From the NCBI GenBank assembly GCA_937995835.1, contig CALKIV010000061.1:1-13302 (forward strand): DNA of 13,302 nucleotides, written 5' to 3'. Below the pieces are notes generated by a model. The model made no database searches and was not told the origin of the DNA. It saw nothing but the letters and a program-made list of their open reading frames with translations. Within the stretch, counting starts at the first letter, position 1. Each line of letters begins with the position of its first letter. The stretch comes from an uncultured Dysgonomonas sp. GTDB lineage: Bacteria > Bacteroidota > Bacteroidia > Bacteroidales > Dysgonomonadaceae. Below, piece after piece: positions 1 through 6,677 of this stretch. Position numbers and translations under genes: made by a program.

Positions 1-1
1 A

Positions 2-892
2 GTGAATCAATTTTACATGCAACATGTTCGCTACATAGCAGCTAATGCAGCTATGACAATGAATTTGTTCAACCTTTTTGGAGAAGCTGACGATTCTCGT
101 CGATTCTCAATGTCAATGCATTTAGGACCAACAGTTTTTCATGTATTGCCCCACTTAGGAAACAAAGCGTATACTGGCTTTGGTGCAAATGGGGGTATAC
201 AAGCACAATACAACATCAATGACAAATTCGGTTTATACACAGAATTTAATGGATCATTACTTCCTGATGGATTTGATGGACATGAAGGGGGACGCACTTT
301 CGACCTTCTAGGGCAAGGATTACTTGGAGTGGTATACAAATTCCCTGTCGACCCTTGGGAAATGCCTAAACTTCCTCCTAGAGTTGTTTCTGAACCTACA
401 GACGAAGTTAATGATGAACTATTGAGAATTAGAGCAGAACTAATGGCTGAAATTAATCAAGTGGTTGACCTACAACCTGAGATTGATAGATTGAGAGCTC
501 AACTATTAGCTCTACAGACTCAACCTGAAGTTGTTGAAGAAGTTATTCCTGAAAAACAACCATATTTCTATCCAGATCCTGTTCACTTCCAAATTGGTAA
601 GTCTGATATAGATGCTGTTGGATGGAATGTTATAGAAGAAATGGCTGCATTCTTGAACACTAATCCAGATGCGTCTGTGATTGTTACAGGATATGCTGAT
701 AAAGATACAGGTACCCAAAGTATAAATGAGAGACTTTCACGTGAGCGTTCTAAGAAAGTTGCCGATGCTCTACAACACAGATTCGGTATCTCAAGAAATA
801 GAATTGCTATAGACTGGCGTGGAGACTCAGTACAACCATTCTTCAGAAATCAAATGAACCGTGCAGTACTATTCTACATAGAGTTTAACTAA
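2..892 (+). CDS. OmpA-family outer membrane protein, 5'-truncated by the window edge
   Basis: The last 296 residues of an outer-membrane protein. It probably anchors the envelope to peptidoglycan. Residues about 1-115 are rich in alternating aromatic and glycine segments, as in the later strands of an OmpA-type beta barrel. A proline-rich linker follows (about 116-135), then a heptad-like helical stretch (about 135-173). Residues about 190-296 are the OmpA C-terminal peptidoglycan-binding domain, with GYADKDTG (230-237), N242 and LSRER (245-249). By family knowledge D233 and R249 are the likely diaminopimelate-binding pair. The closing NRAVLFYIEFN matches the usual NRRVxxxI end. No signal peptide is visible and the first in-window codon is GTG, so the true start almost certainly lies upstream. 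A terminator follows, so this is the end of its transcript. Family assignment is secure; the individual porin role is not. Confidence 0.88.
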   Translation: MNQFYMQHVRYIAANAAMTMNLFNLFGEADDSRRFSMSMHLGPTVFHVLPHLGNKAYTGFGANGGIQAQYNINDKFGLYTEFNGSLLPDGFDGHEGGRTFDLLGQGLLGVVYKFPVDPWEMPKLPPRVVSEPTDEVNDELLRIRAELMAEINQVVDLQPEIDRLRAQLLALQTQPEVVEEVIPEKQPYFYPDPVHFQIGKSDIDAVGWNVIEEMAAFLNTNPDASVIVTGYADKDTGTQSINERLSRERSKKVADALQHRFGISRNRIAIDWRGDSVQPFFRNQMNRAVLFYIEFN

Positions 893-934
893 GAAGACGA
901 ATAAATAGCTAGAGCTATTTTAATATAAAAAAGG

Positions 935-968
935 AAAGAGGGATATCGAAATTAGATATCCCTCTTTT
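935..968 (+). terminator. Intrinsic terminator of the OmpA-family gene
   Basis: A perfect 13-bp stem, AAAGAGGGATATC (935-947) with GATATCCCTCTTT (955-967), encloses a 7-nt loop and runs into a short T-tract (965-968). A-residues upstream can extend pairing with the T-tract. It lies 42 bases after the stop codon of the OmpA-family gene. A smaller hairpin, AAATAGCT/AGCTATTT (903-920), precedes it and may add to termination or 3'-end stability. Confidence 0.85.
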
Positions 969-1116
969 AGTATCAGAGCATATAGAAAGTTAGGTCTTAT
1001 TCTAGGGTGTTGAAATATTCATGGAGAATCTTCAACCTACAGAGCTTATTCCCCTCAGTAATCAGAATAACAAGTCTTTGAATAGTTCTGTATTGTGTGG
1101 TTGGTACAAAAATAAA
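969..1116. other. Intergenic stretch with an imperfect hairpin, no supported gene
   Basis: Together with the flanking terminators this is part of a gap of about 310 bp between the OmpA-family gene and the leftward MaoC-like gene. The only structure I can point to is an imperfect hairpin at 1009-1036: GTTGAA pairs with TTCAAC, then after a small internal loop ATTC pairs with GAAT, leaving the loop ATGGA. An open frame of 63 codons starts inside this hairpin but runs through the downstream terminator stem and has no coding character. No promoter of the TAnnTTTG type and no tRNA-like fold is apparent. Confidence 0.4.
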
Positions 1117-1148
1117 AGAATCGCAGCATACAGTGACGCTACGATTCT
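1107..1148 (-). terminator. Intrinsic terminator of the MaoC-like gene
   Basis: Read on the minus strand, an 11-bp stem (1138-1148 with 1117-1127, loop of 10 nt) contains one G-U wobble pair and is followed by TTTTATTTTTG, a good U-tract. On the plus strand the same position becomes a C-A mismatch, so the structure is better as RNA from the leftward gene, whose stop codon lies about 54 bases upstream. A T-rich run also follows on the plus strand, so some bidirectional activity is possible. A second AT-rich 8-bp hairpin (1168-1188, loop ACCTC) lies between it and the stop and has no U-tract. Confidence 0.7.
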
Positions 1149-1201
1149 CTTATTTTTTTATTATTATAGACTTATACCTCATAAGTCTTTGTTGATCTAT
1201 C

Positions 1202-1660
1202 TTATTTATTAAAATGATAAAGAAACACGATATTGGTCTCATATGCATTTTTCTTTGAATCTTTTATTTCTAGAACAACATTCAACTCTGCCTTAGAAAT
1301 TCCTCTAAGATCTACTAAATTAATCAATTTTACTCTAGCTCGTACTTCGCTACCAACAACTACTGGTTGATTAAACTTAAGCTTTTCGATCCCATAATTA
1401 ATCATTGACGACACATTTCTAACTCCCAATATCTGGCCCCATAGATACGGTAACAGTGAAAGAGTTAAATATCCATGAGCAATTGTAGCTCCGAATGGAC
1501 CATTCTTTGCTTTTTCTTCATCAACGTGAATCCATTGATGATCTAGAGTTGCATCAGCAAAAAGATTTATTTGTTCTTGGGATATCTTATGATACTCTGA
1601 AACTCCAATCTCTTTACCTATATACTCCGAAAATTCTGCATGACTGCTAATTTCTACCAT
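1202..1660 (-). CDS. MaoC-like (R)-specific enoyl-CoA hydratase
   Basis: A 152-residue single hotdog-fold protein that probably hydrates trans-2-enoyl-CoA to (R)-3-hydroxyacyl-CoA. The hydratase-2 motif is clear: ATLDHQWIHVD (37-47), giving the catalytic pair D40 and H45. It is followed by GPFGATIAHGYLTLSLLP (54-71) with the conserved H62-G63. Layout and length resemble the NodN / mycobacterial Rv0130 (HtdZ) branch rather than the two-domain MaoC fusions. The start at 1660 gives MVEISS directly before the first conserved segment, and a promoter-like element lies about 38 bases upstream. It is transcribed alone, divergent from rluF, with its own terminator and no fatty-acid or polyhydroxyalkanoate genes beside it, so the physiological acyl-CoA cannot be read from context. 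Fold and motif are certain; substrate is unknown. Confidence 0.88.
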   Translation of the reverse strand: MVEISSHAEFSEYIGKEIGVSEYHKISQEQINLFADATLDHQWIHVDEEKAKNGPFGATIAHGYLTLSLLPYLWGQILGVRNVSSMINYGIEKLKFNQPVVVGSEVRARVKLINLVDLRGISKAELNVVLEIKDSKKNAYETNIVFLYHFNK

Positions 1661-1697
1661 AATTTATATAAAATTAAAAAATTCGTATTTAGTAATG

Positions 1698-1729
1698 TAA
1701 ATATACGGCTATTTTATTCTTGATCGAAA
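1698..1729 (-). promoter_or_regulatory. Putative Bacteroidota-type promoter for the MaoC-like gene
   Basis: On the minus strand TTTC (1729-1726) is separated by 20 bases from TATATTTA (1705-1698). This is one base off the -7 consensus TAnnTTTG and one base off the -33 consensus TTTG, at normal spacing. It would start transcription around 1690, leaving a leader of about 30 bases before the start codon at 1660. The match is imperfect, so this is a prediction only. Confidence 0.35.
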
Positions 1730-1777
1730 TAATTCCATAATTATGTGACGAATGGTCAGAATGCCGCTATTTTATTC
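1708..1777. repeat. 12-bp direct repeat between divergent promoters
   Basis: GCTATTTTATTC occurs at 1708-1719 and again at 1766-1777, a 58-base period, in the same orientation. One copy lies in the spacer of the proposed MaoC-gene promoter; the other lies just upstream of the TTTG element proposed for rluF. It could be an operator pair or chance in AT-rich DNA. Confidence 0.4.
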
Positions 1778-1780
1778 ACT

Positions 1781-1817
1781 TTTGACAAGCAATCTAAAAA
1801 ATGATTCTTTACCTTTG
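1781..1817 (+). promoter_or_regulatory. Promoter of rluF, perfect -7 element
   Basis: TACCTTTG at 1810-1817 is a perfect match to the Bacteroidota -7 element TAnnTTTG. TTTG at 1781-1784 is a candidate -33 element, but the 25-base gap is longer than the usual 19-21. Transcription would begin near 1822. An ATG at 1801 would then lie upstream of the transcript, so the element argues for translation from 1852. Confidence 0.55.
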
Positions 1818-1851
1818 TACCATATTAAATAGATTATACTTTTTTCAAAAG

Positions 1852-2724
1852 ATGGAATACAGATTAAATAAATTCATTAGCAACTCTGGATACTGCTCTC
1901 GTCGCGAGGCAGACAAACTAATTGAAGCTGGAAACGTAACAATTAATGGGAAACGAGCAAACTTAGGAGATCGCGTATTGCCCCGTCAAACTGTAAAAGT
2001 AAACGGCTATCAAATCATTCATGATATCGAGCCTGTATACATCGCTTTAAATAAGCCACAAGGAGTTACATCTACAACAGATATGAAAGATCCTGACAAT
2101 ATCATAGATTTTGTTGCTCATGAATATCGCATATTTCCTATTGGACGTTTAGATAAAGACTCACAAGGGTTGATATTACTGACGAATGACGGAGACATTG
2201 TAAACAAAGTACTTCGTTCTGAAAACAACCATGAAAAAGAATACTTAGTAACTCTAGATAGGGCCTATGATGATGCTTTTTTAGAAGGGATGGCAAACGG
2301 TGTTCAAATTACAGAGGGTGTCACTACACGTAAGTGTAAAGTCGAAAGGATCAGCAGTAATGTATTTAAAATCACACTTACTCAGGGTATAAATCGTCAA
2401 ATCAGACGTATGTGTGAGTATTTCAACTACTTAGTGATTAAACTTGAACGTGTGAGAGTATTGAATATCAAGCTTGGAAAGCTAGGACTTGGCAACTGGA
2501 GGGATTTAACCCATGCTGAACTGAATGACCTCTTTGATATCTTAGACAAATCCGAAGGACTATCTGCAAAAAAACAAAAAGCAGCTAAACTACCCCAACA
2601 CTCTACAGGCTATGGAAAAAAAGCACGTCGAGAAGCAGAGAAGAATCAGACAAGAGTGTCAAATAAGCGAATAGGGAAACAACGTCCAGAGAAAGCTATG
2701 CGCAAAATGAAAGGCAAAAAATAA
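1852..2724 (+). CDS. rluF: 23S rRNA pseudouridine(2604) synthase RluF
   Basis: A 290-residue pseudouridine synthase of the RsuA/RluB/E/F family that modifies U2604 of 23S rRNA. An S4 RNA-binding domain (about residues 1-55) carries RLNKFIS and CSRREAD. The catalytic domain holds IALNKPQG, the GRLDKDSQGL motif with nucleophile D101, NHEKEYLVT and GINRQIRRMCEYF. The last motifs and the length match E. coli RluF closely, including the DNIIDFV insert. The Lys/Arg-rich tail (about 239-290) is the disordered basic extension also seen in E. coli. The frame opens further upstream at 1801, but those 17 residues (hydrophobic, no family match) precede the S4 start and overlap the promoter, so 1852 is preferred. 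The gene is monocistronic or first in a short unit; the next gene is 178 bp away. Confidence 0.92.
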   Translation: MEYRLNKFISNSGYCSRREADKLIEAGNVTINGKRANLGDRVLPRQTVKVNGYQIIHDIEPVYIALNKPQGVTSTTDMKDPDNIIDFVAHEYRIFPIGRLDKDSQGLILLTNDGDIVNKVLRSENNHEKEYLVTLDRAYDDAFLEGMANGVQITEGVTTRKCKVERISSNVFKITLTQGINRQIRRMCEYFNYLVIKLERVRVLNIKLGKLGLGNWRDLTHAELNDLFDILDKSEGLSAKKQKAAKLPQHSTGYGKKARREAEKNQTRVSNKRIGKQRPEKAMRKMKGKK

Positions 2725-2902
2725 GGAAGCTCTGTCTTTTTGACACATAATACAAAGAAGTCTTCATATTAAACACTAAATACTTTACAAATAGAAAGTT
2801 ATTTCTCACTATTTCTTAGTTGGAAAGATTATTTATACTTATCTTTATTATAAGATTAGATCTTAGATAGAACTTTGTTTTTCCTTTTAATCATTTAATA
2901 AT
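2725..2902. other. Intergenic region with weak promoter-like motifs
   Basis: This 178-bp AT-rich spacer shows no convincing terminator for rluF. Two near-matches to the -7 consensus, TATCTTTA at 2840-2847 and GAACTTTG at 2870-2877, could serve the downstream gene, but neither is perfect and no matching -33 element is clear. Confidence 0.3.
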
Positions 2903-4447
2903 ATGAAGAAGATTAGTGTTTTTTCAATTCTTAATATGAAGATACTTATTTGGTTAGCTCTGTTAGGTTTATTAGCATTGTGCGCAATATTGGCGTACTT
3001 TAGCACATTTTCGTACTATTGGCTAATTATTCCTATCCTACTAATCATATTTGCGGCATATGATAGCTTCTACCAAACCAAACATGCCTTGCTTCATAAT
3101 TTTCCTCTTTTGGGACGCTTTAGATATATTTTTGAAGCTGTACGCCCAGAGTTTAGACAATATTTTTTCGAAGGAGAATTAGATGGTAAACCATTTAATA
3201 GACGCCAACGTTCTATCGTCTATCAAAGAGCTAAAAATGAGAAACAAACAATATCATTCGGGATGCAAGACGACCCTGAAAGGATTGGATATGAGTGGGC
3301 TGCACATTCGATGTATACCAGAAAGGCTAAAATAGAAGACTTCAGAGTCAATGTAGGAAACGACCAATGTAGTCAGCCCTACAACCTGAGTGTACTTAAT
3401 ATAAGCGCCATGAGTTACGGTGCGTTAAGCAGCGCTGCTATTCGAGCTCTAAATCTAGGAGCCAAATTCGAAAACTTTGCTCATAACACAGGAGAAGGAG
3501 GCATCAGTGAATTTCATCTATCTGGTGGAGACTTGATCTGGCAAATTGGAACGGGATATTTTGGCTGTCGTGATGATAATGGAAAGTTTTCGCCTGAACT
3601 ATTTAAAGAAAAGGCAAACCTACCCAATGTTAAAATGATAGAAATCAAAGTGTCTCAAGGAGCTAAACCTGGACATGGAGGATTATTACCGGCAGAAAAA
3701 AACACTCCTCAAATTGCAAAAATAAGAAATATTGAGCCATACACGGAGGTTCACTCACCAACCTCACATAGCGCTTTTTCGAATGCTGTTGAGTTTCTTC
3801 AATTTGTTAAACAATTAAGAAGCTTGTCTGGAGGTAAACCTATTGGTTTTAAAATATGCATAGGAAGGAAAGACGAATTCATAGAGATATTAGACGCAAT
3901 GCTTGAACACAAAATCATCCCAGACTTTATTGTCGTTGATGGGGCTGAAGGAGGAACAGGAGCCGCACCATTAGAGTTTATCGATAGCTTAGGAATGGCT
4001 TTATATGATTCTCTAGCCTTTGTTACAGTGGAACTTAAAAAACGAAATCTAAAGAAAGACATTACAGTCATAGCTTCTGGAAAAATCATTACTGGTTTTG
4101 ATATAGCTAAAGCCATAGCCTTAGGAGCAAATGCCTGCTATAGTGCACGTGGAATGATGTTTGCCCTTGGATGCATTCAAGCTCTACATTGTGATAGTGG
4201 GAAATGTCCTGTGGGCATTGCAACACAATCACAAAAACTATACAAGGGCTTAGACATTACAGACAAGAGTGTGCGAGTTGCAAACTTCCATCGCAATACA
4301 CTAAAAGCTTTAGCTGAGTTTATCGGAGCCTGTGGTGTTGATAAGTTGAGTGAAGTTAGACCTGATTTTTTCTTTAAAAGGACTGAGTACAATCAAAACG
4401 AGAGTTTCCAAGAGATGTATTTCAAACGAAGAAACAACATCAACTAA
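2903..4447 (+). CDS. Membrane-anchored FMN-binding glutamate synthase family protein
   Basis: A 514-residue protein related to the synthase (FMN) domain of glutamate synthase. Two adjacent hydrophobic helices (about 14-36 and 37-53) should anchor it in the inner membrane. The FMN-binding (beta/alpha)8 barrel spans about 150-480, with NISAMSYGALSSAA, HNTGEGGIS, QGAKPGHGG, VVDGAEGGTGAAPLEF and SGKIITGFDIAKAIALGAN. The three [3Fe-4S] cysteines of glutamate synthase, in a C-x5-C-x4-C pattern, are all present as C424, C430 and C435, ending in CPVGIATQ. The glutaminase domain, central domain and C-terminal beta-helix of full-length GltB are absent, and no gltD-like reductase lies nearby. It may use ammonia or have another FMN-dependent role; the substrate is unproven. 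The start at 2903 is taken because it follows an A/T-rich leader; M12 (2936) is an alternative. A terminator follows. Confidence 0.85.
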   Translation: MKKISVFSILNMKILIWLALLGLLALCAILAYFSTFSYYWLIIPILLIIFAAYDSFYQTKHALLHNFPLLGRFRYIFEAVRPEFRQYFFEGELDGKPFNRRQRSIVYQRAKNEKQTISFGMQDDPERIGYEWAAHSMYTRKAKIEDFRVNVGNDQCSQPYNLSVLNISAMSYGALSSAAIRALNLGAKFENFAHNTGEGGISEFHLSGGDLIWQIGTGYFGCRDDNGKFSPELFKEKANLPNVKMIEIKVSQGAKPGHGGLLPAEKNTPQIAKIRNIEPYTEVHSPTSHSAFSNAVEFLQFVKQLRSLSGGKPIGFKICIGRKDEFIEILDAMLEHKIIPDFIVVDGAEGGTGAAPLEFIDSLGMALYDSLAFVTVELKKRNLKKDITVIASGKIITGFDIAKAIALGANACYSARGMMFALGCIQALHCDSGKCPVGIATQSQKLYKGLDITDKSVRVANFHRNTLKALAEFIGACGVDKLSEVRPDFFFKRTEYNQNESFQEMYFKRRNNIN

Positions 4448-4463
4448 TTAGAGTAATATTTAA

Positions 4464-4497
4464 AAAAGCCCTTAACAATGATTTGCTAAGGGCTTTT
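4464..4497. terminator. Bidirectional intrinsic terminator between convergent genes
   Basis: An 11-bp perfect stem, AAAAGCCCTTA (4464-4474) with TAAGGGCTTTT (4487-4497), encloses a 12-nt loop. On the plus strand it ends in TTTT, and on the minus strand in a six-base T-run. It sits between the stop of the glutamate-synthase-like gene (4447) and the stop of the leftward GH28 gene (4517) and serves both. Confidence 0.88.
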
Positions 4498-4516
4498 CCA
4501 TTTATAACACATCTAT

Positions 4517-5842
4517 TTATAATTCTACTCCATTAATCACTACATTTTTAGCTTTAAAAGAATTGATCACATCTTCCTTTATCTCCGTCTTTTTCTTAGC
4601 TTCTATTTTCATATTTTCGAAAGTAAAATTCGACAACTTATATTGCTCAGAATCTCTTACATTAAAAAACTCTGAACATTTAAGATCAATATTTTTCATC
4701 GTTATATGATCTGCATAAGACATCTTAATACCCTTCTCTCCTTTGAGGTCAAAAAATTGAGTCCAAGGATTAATATCAATAAAAATATCCGCATTACCTG
4801 AAATATCATCCAGAGTAATATAATTATAGTTCTGTGGTGTATCTGGACGCATTTTCAATTGAAATACTCGCCTCGCATTATCAATCTTAGAACGGCGGAA
4901 TATAACATTGTGATTATGTACAGACTCACTTCCACAGGTGAATGCACTGTGACAAAATCCATAGGTATTATCCTCTATTATAATATTTTTATTCGATCCA
5001 TTATTTTCATCTGTATCAGCCCACGGTCCTTTTCCTCCTTTGAGCACTACCCCATCGTCATTCACTGAAATATAACAATTCTTGACTAAAACATTAGAGC
5101 ATACGTCGATATCTATAGCATCAGAGCTCGGTGCTTTAATCGGTTCTTCAGGTGCAAAAATATACAGATTCAATAATTTCACATTCTCACATTTATATAA
5201 ATGGGTTGTCCAAAAAGGTGAATTAACCAGTCGTACACCAGACACTTCTACATCTTTACTATTAGAAATAAAGACTAGTCGAGGACGCATTTCGTCTAAA
5301 TTTGTACACCTTGGGTTGAATCGTCTACGCAACCAAAAAGACTTCCAATATCTCAATCCATTACCATCGATAGTACCTTTTCCTGTAATAGTAAACCCAT
5401 CCACTTTATCGGCATTTACTAAAGCTGCAAAATACATGATATTCTGCCCTTCCATACGCGTAGGGAGAATAGCGAAATCACTAATATCATTGCTTCCTTT
5501 CAGCACTGCCCCTTCTTCCAAATGCAAGTGTGTATTAGGTTTAAAGAATAATGACCCAGAACTGAATATTCCTTTAGGGATCACAACTACCCCTCCCCCT
5601 TCCTTACTTACCAGGTCAATAACTGCCTGTATCTTCTCAGTCTGCATGATGGTGCTATCATTTGCCACCCCATACGAGAGAACATTATAGGCTTTCCCCA
5701 GTTTATCTGGATTGGTTAAACTGTGATTTCTAAACCACTCTGGCACTGGTGTTCCATCAGGAAATAAATCTTTGGATACTACATTTAGTGTTGCTAAAAG
5801 TGCCACAATCGTAAATAGTACTTTCATTCTTGTCTGATTCAT
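4517..5842 (-). CDS. Secreted glycoside hydrolase family 28 (polygalacturonase-like)
   Basis: A 441-residue right-handed beta-helix enzyme of the pectinase family GH28, probably acting on galacturonic acid linkages of plant pectin in the periplasm. An N-terminal signal peptide (about residues 6-23, hydrophobic VLFTIVALLATLNVV) is followed by the mature start KDLFPDG. Family landmarks are NVLSYGVANDSTIMQT, GKGTIDGNG, PSSDAIDID (D241), VNDDGV (D262, D263) and GFCHSAF (H298); the last three match the NTD, DD and GHG motifs of GH28. The usual RIK motif appears as QLK (K330). The open frame extends 44 codons upstream, but those lack family similarity and cover the TATCTTTG promoter element, so ATG at 5842 (or 5827, MKVLF) is chosen. 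No SusC/SusD pair or other polysaccharide gene is adjacent. Exo- versus endo-activity cannot be decided. Confidence 0.85.
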   Translation of the reverse strand: MNQTRMKVLFTIVALLATLNVVSKDLFPDGTPVPEWFRNHSLTNPDKLGKAYNVLSYGVANDSTIMQTEKIQAVIDLVSKEGGGVVVIPKGIFSSGSLFFKPNTHLHLEEGAVLKGSNDISDFAILPTRMEGQNIMYFAALVNADKVDGFTITGKGTIDGNGLRYWKSFWLRRRFNPRCTNLDEMRPRLVFISNSKDVEVSGVRLVNSPFWTTHLYKCENVKLLNLYIFAPEEPIKAPSSDAIDIDVCSNVLVKNCYISVNDDGVVLKGGKGPWADTDENNGSNKNIIIEDNTYGFCHSAFTCGSESVHNHNVIFRRSKIDNARRVFQLKMRPDTPQNYNYITLDDISGNADIFIDINPWTQFFDLKGEKGIKMSYADHITMKNIDLKCSEFFNVRDSEQYKLSNFTFENMKIEAKKKTEIKEDVINSFKAKNVVINGVEL

Positions 5843-5871
5843 AGTCTTGCTACTGATTTTATTCGTTTGAC

Positions 5872-5879
5872 CAAAGATA
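5872..5879 (-). promoter_or_regulatory. -7 promoter element of the GH28 gene
   Basis: On the minus strand this reads TATCTTTG, a perfect TAnnTTTG match. Transcription would start near 5867, giving a leader of about 25 bases to the ATG at 5842 or 40 to the one at 5827. No good TTTG -33 element is visible at the usual distance. The site decides against the much longer upstream reading frame start at 5974. Confidence 0.5.
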
Positions 5880-5974
5880 AAATAGAATCTTCGATCTAAG
5901 CTCACCCTCGAACCAAACTCCATACAGTTGTACAAAATTCCATACAAAGGGTGAAATACTAGAAGCCACGACAA

Positions 5975-6107
5975 TATTTCATTTTAACATGTATTATTTG
6001 TCACCCATTTCCTTTGTTAAAAAAACACCTGTTTCAGGTTTCATACCTCTTTATTCGTTGTTTATTACTATTTTTAAACTACTAACACTAAAATCAAAAC
6101 AGCAGTT
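5975..6107. other. Intergenic region upstream of the FMN reductase cassette
   Basis: This AT-rich stretch, together with the GH28 leader, separates two divergent units by about 265 bp. Candidate -7 elements for the rightward cassette are TTCCTTTG (6009-6016) and TATTTTTA (6069-6076), each one base off consensus. A weak CCTG-TTT-CAGG hairpin lies near 6028-6038. I see no clear operator and no small gene. Confidence 0.3.
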
Positions 6108-6665
6108 ATGGAAAAAAGAAAAATTGGGATACTTGTTGGTAGCTTAAGAAAAAAAGCTTTTTCTAGAAGTGTAGCCAACTTAATTATGGAAATAGCTCCA
6201 AGTAGCTTTGATATTAAGATCATCGAAATTGGTCATTTACCAATCTACAACCAAGATTTTGATGATGAAGACTCAAATGACGTTTATTCGCAATTCAGAG
6301 CAAAAATTAAAACTCTAGATGCAGTATTACTCATAACAGCAGAACACAATAGATCTATTCCTGCTGTACTTAAGAACGCCTTGGATGTTGGTTCTCGCCC
6401 TTTCGGGCAAAATGCTTGGAATGAAAAGCCAGGAGCTATTATCAGTCAGTCATATGGAGCTATTGGCGGTTTTGGAGCTAACCAACATCTGCGTCAGGTA
6501 ACATCTTTTCTCAACATACATATGATGTCACAACCTGAATGTTATTTGGGAGAAATCATGAACTCAATGGATGAAAATGGAATAATAACCTCTGAAAGAA
6601 CGATAAAATTTCTACGCAAATTCATGACTGCGTATGAACAATGGATCAACCAGTTTGTCAAATAA
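6108..6665 (+). CDS. NADPH-dependent FMN reductase family protein
   Basis: A 185-residue flavodoxin-fold oxidoreductase of the FMN_red family (ChrR/YieF, azoreductase-type), expected to use NAD(P)H and bound FMN to reduce quinones, azo compounds or similar electrophiles in the cytoplasm. The phosphate-binding loop GSLRKKAFSRSVA (11-23) follows the first strand IGILV. The flavin-ring loop region is ITAEHNRSIPAVLKNALD (76-93), with the conserved SIPAVLKNALD core and SRP after it. SQSYGAIGGFGANQHLR (113-129) matches the third FMN-contacting segment. The usual PEYN of the second loop reads AEHN. Length is normal for the family. It is the first gene of a four-gene cassette, 12 bp before the pirin gene, so the two are probably cotranscribed. 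Family is secure; substrate is not. Confidence 0.88.
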   Translation: MEKRKIGILVGSLRKKAFSRSVANLIMEIAPSSFDIKIIEIGHLPIYNQDFDDEDSNDVYSQFRAKIKTLDAVLLITAEHNRSIPAVLKNALDVGSRPFGQNAWNEKPGAIISQSYGAIGGFGANQHLRQVTSFLNIHMMSQPECYLGEIMNSMDENGIITSERTIKFLRKFMTAYEQWINQFVK

Positions 6666-6677
6666 AAACATAAAGAT

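Noticed and set aside
1021..1212. 63-codon plus-strand open frame between the OmpA-family and MaoC-like genes
   Set aside because: It runs through the terminator stem at 1117-1148 and its T-run, overlaps the end of the MaoC-like gene, has no promoter motif and has low-complexity Tyr/Leu/Ile-rich composition.
1801..1851. Upstream ATG for rluF
   Set aside because: It lies at or before the predicted transcription start, and the extra hydrophobic residues are absent from RluF proteins.
3799..4116. 105-codon minus-strand open frame inside the glutamate-synthase-like gene
   Set aside because: Antisense shadow of the conserved FMN-barrel motifs; no independent promoter or recognisable domain.
5082..5690. 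202-codon plus-strand open frame inside the GH28 gene
   Set aside because: It is entirely antisense to a strongly recognised GH28 coding region, and its translation shows no family resemblance. Long antisense frames are expected by codon bias.
5843..5974. Upstream extension of the GH28 gene to ATG at 5974
   Set aside because: The extra 44 codons precede a good signal peptide, lack family similarity and contain the TATCTTTG promoter element at 5872-5879.
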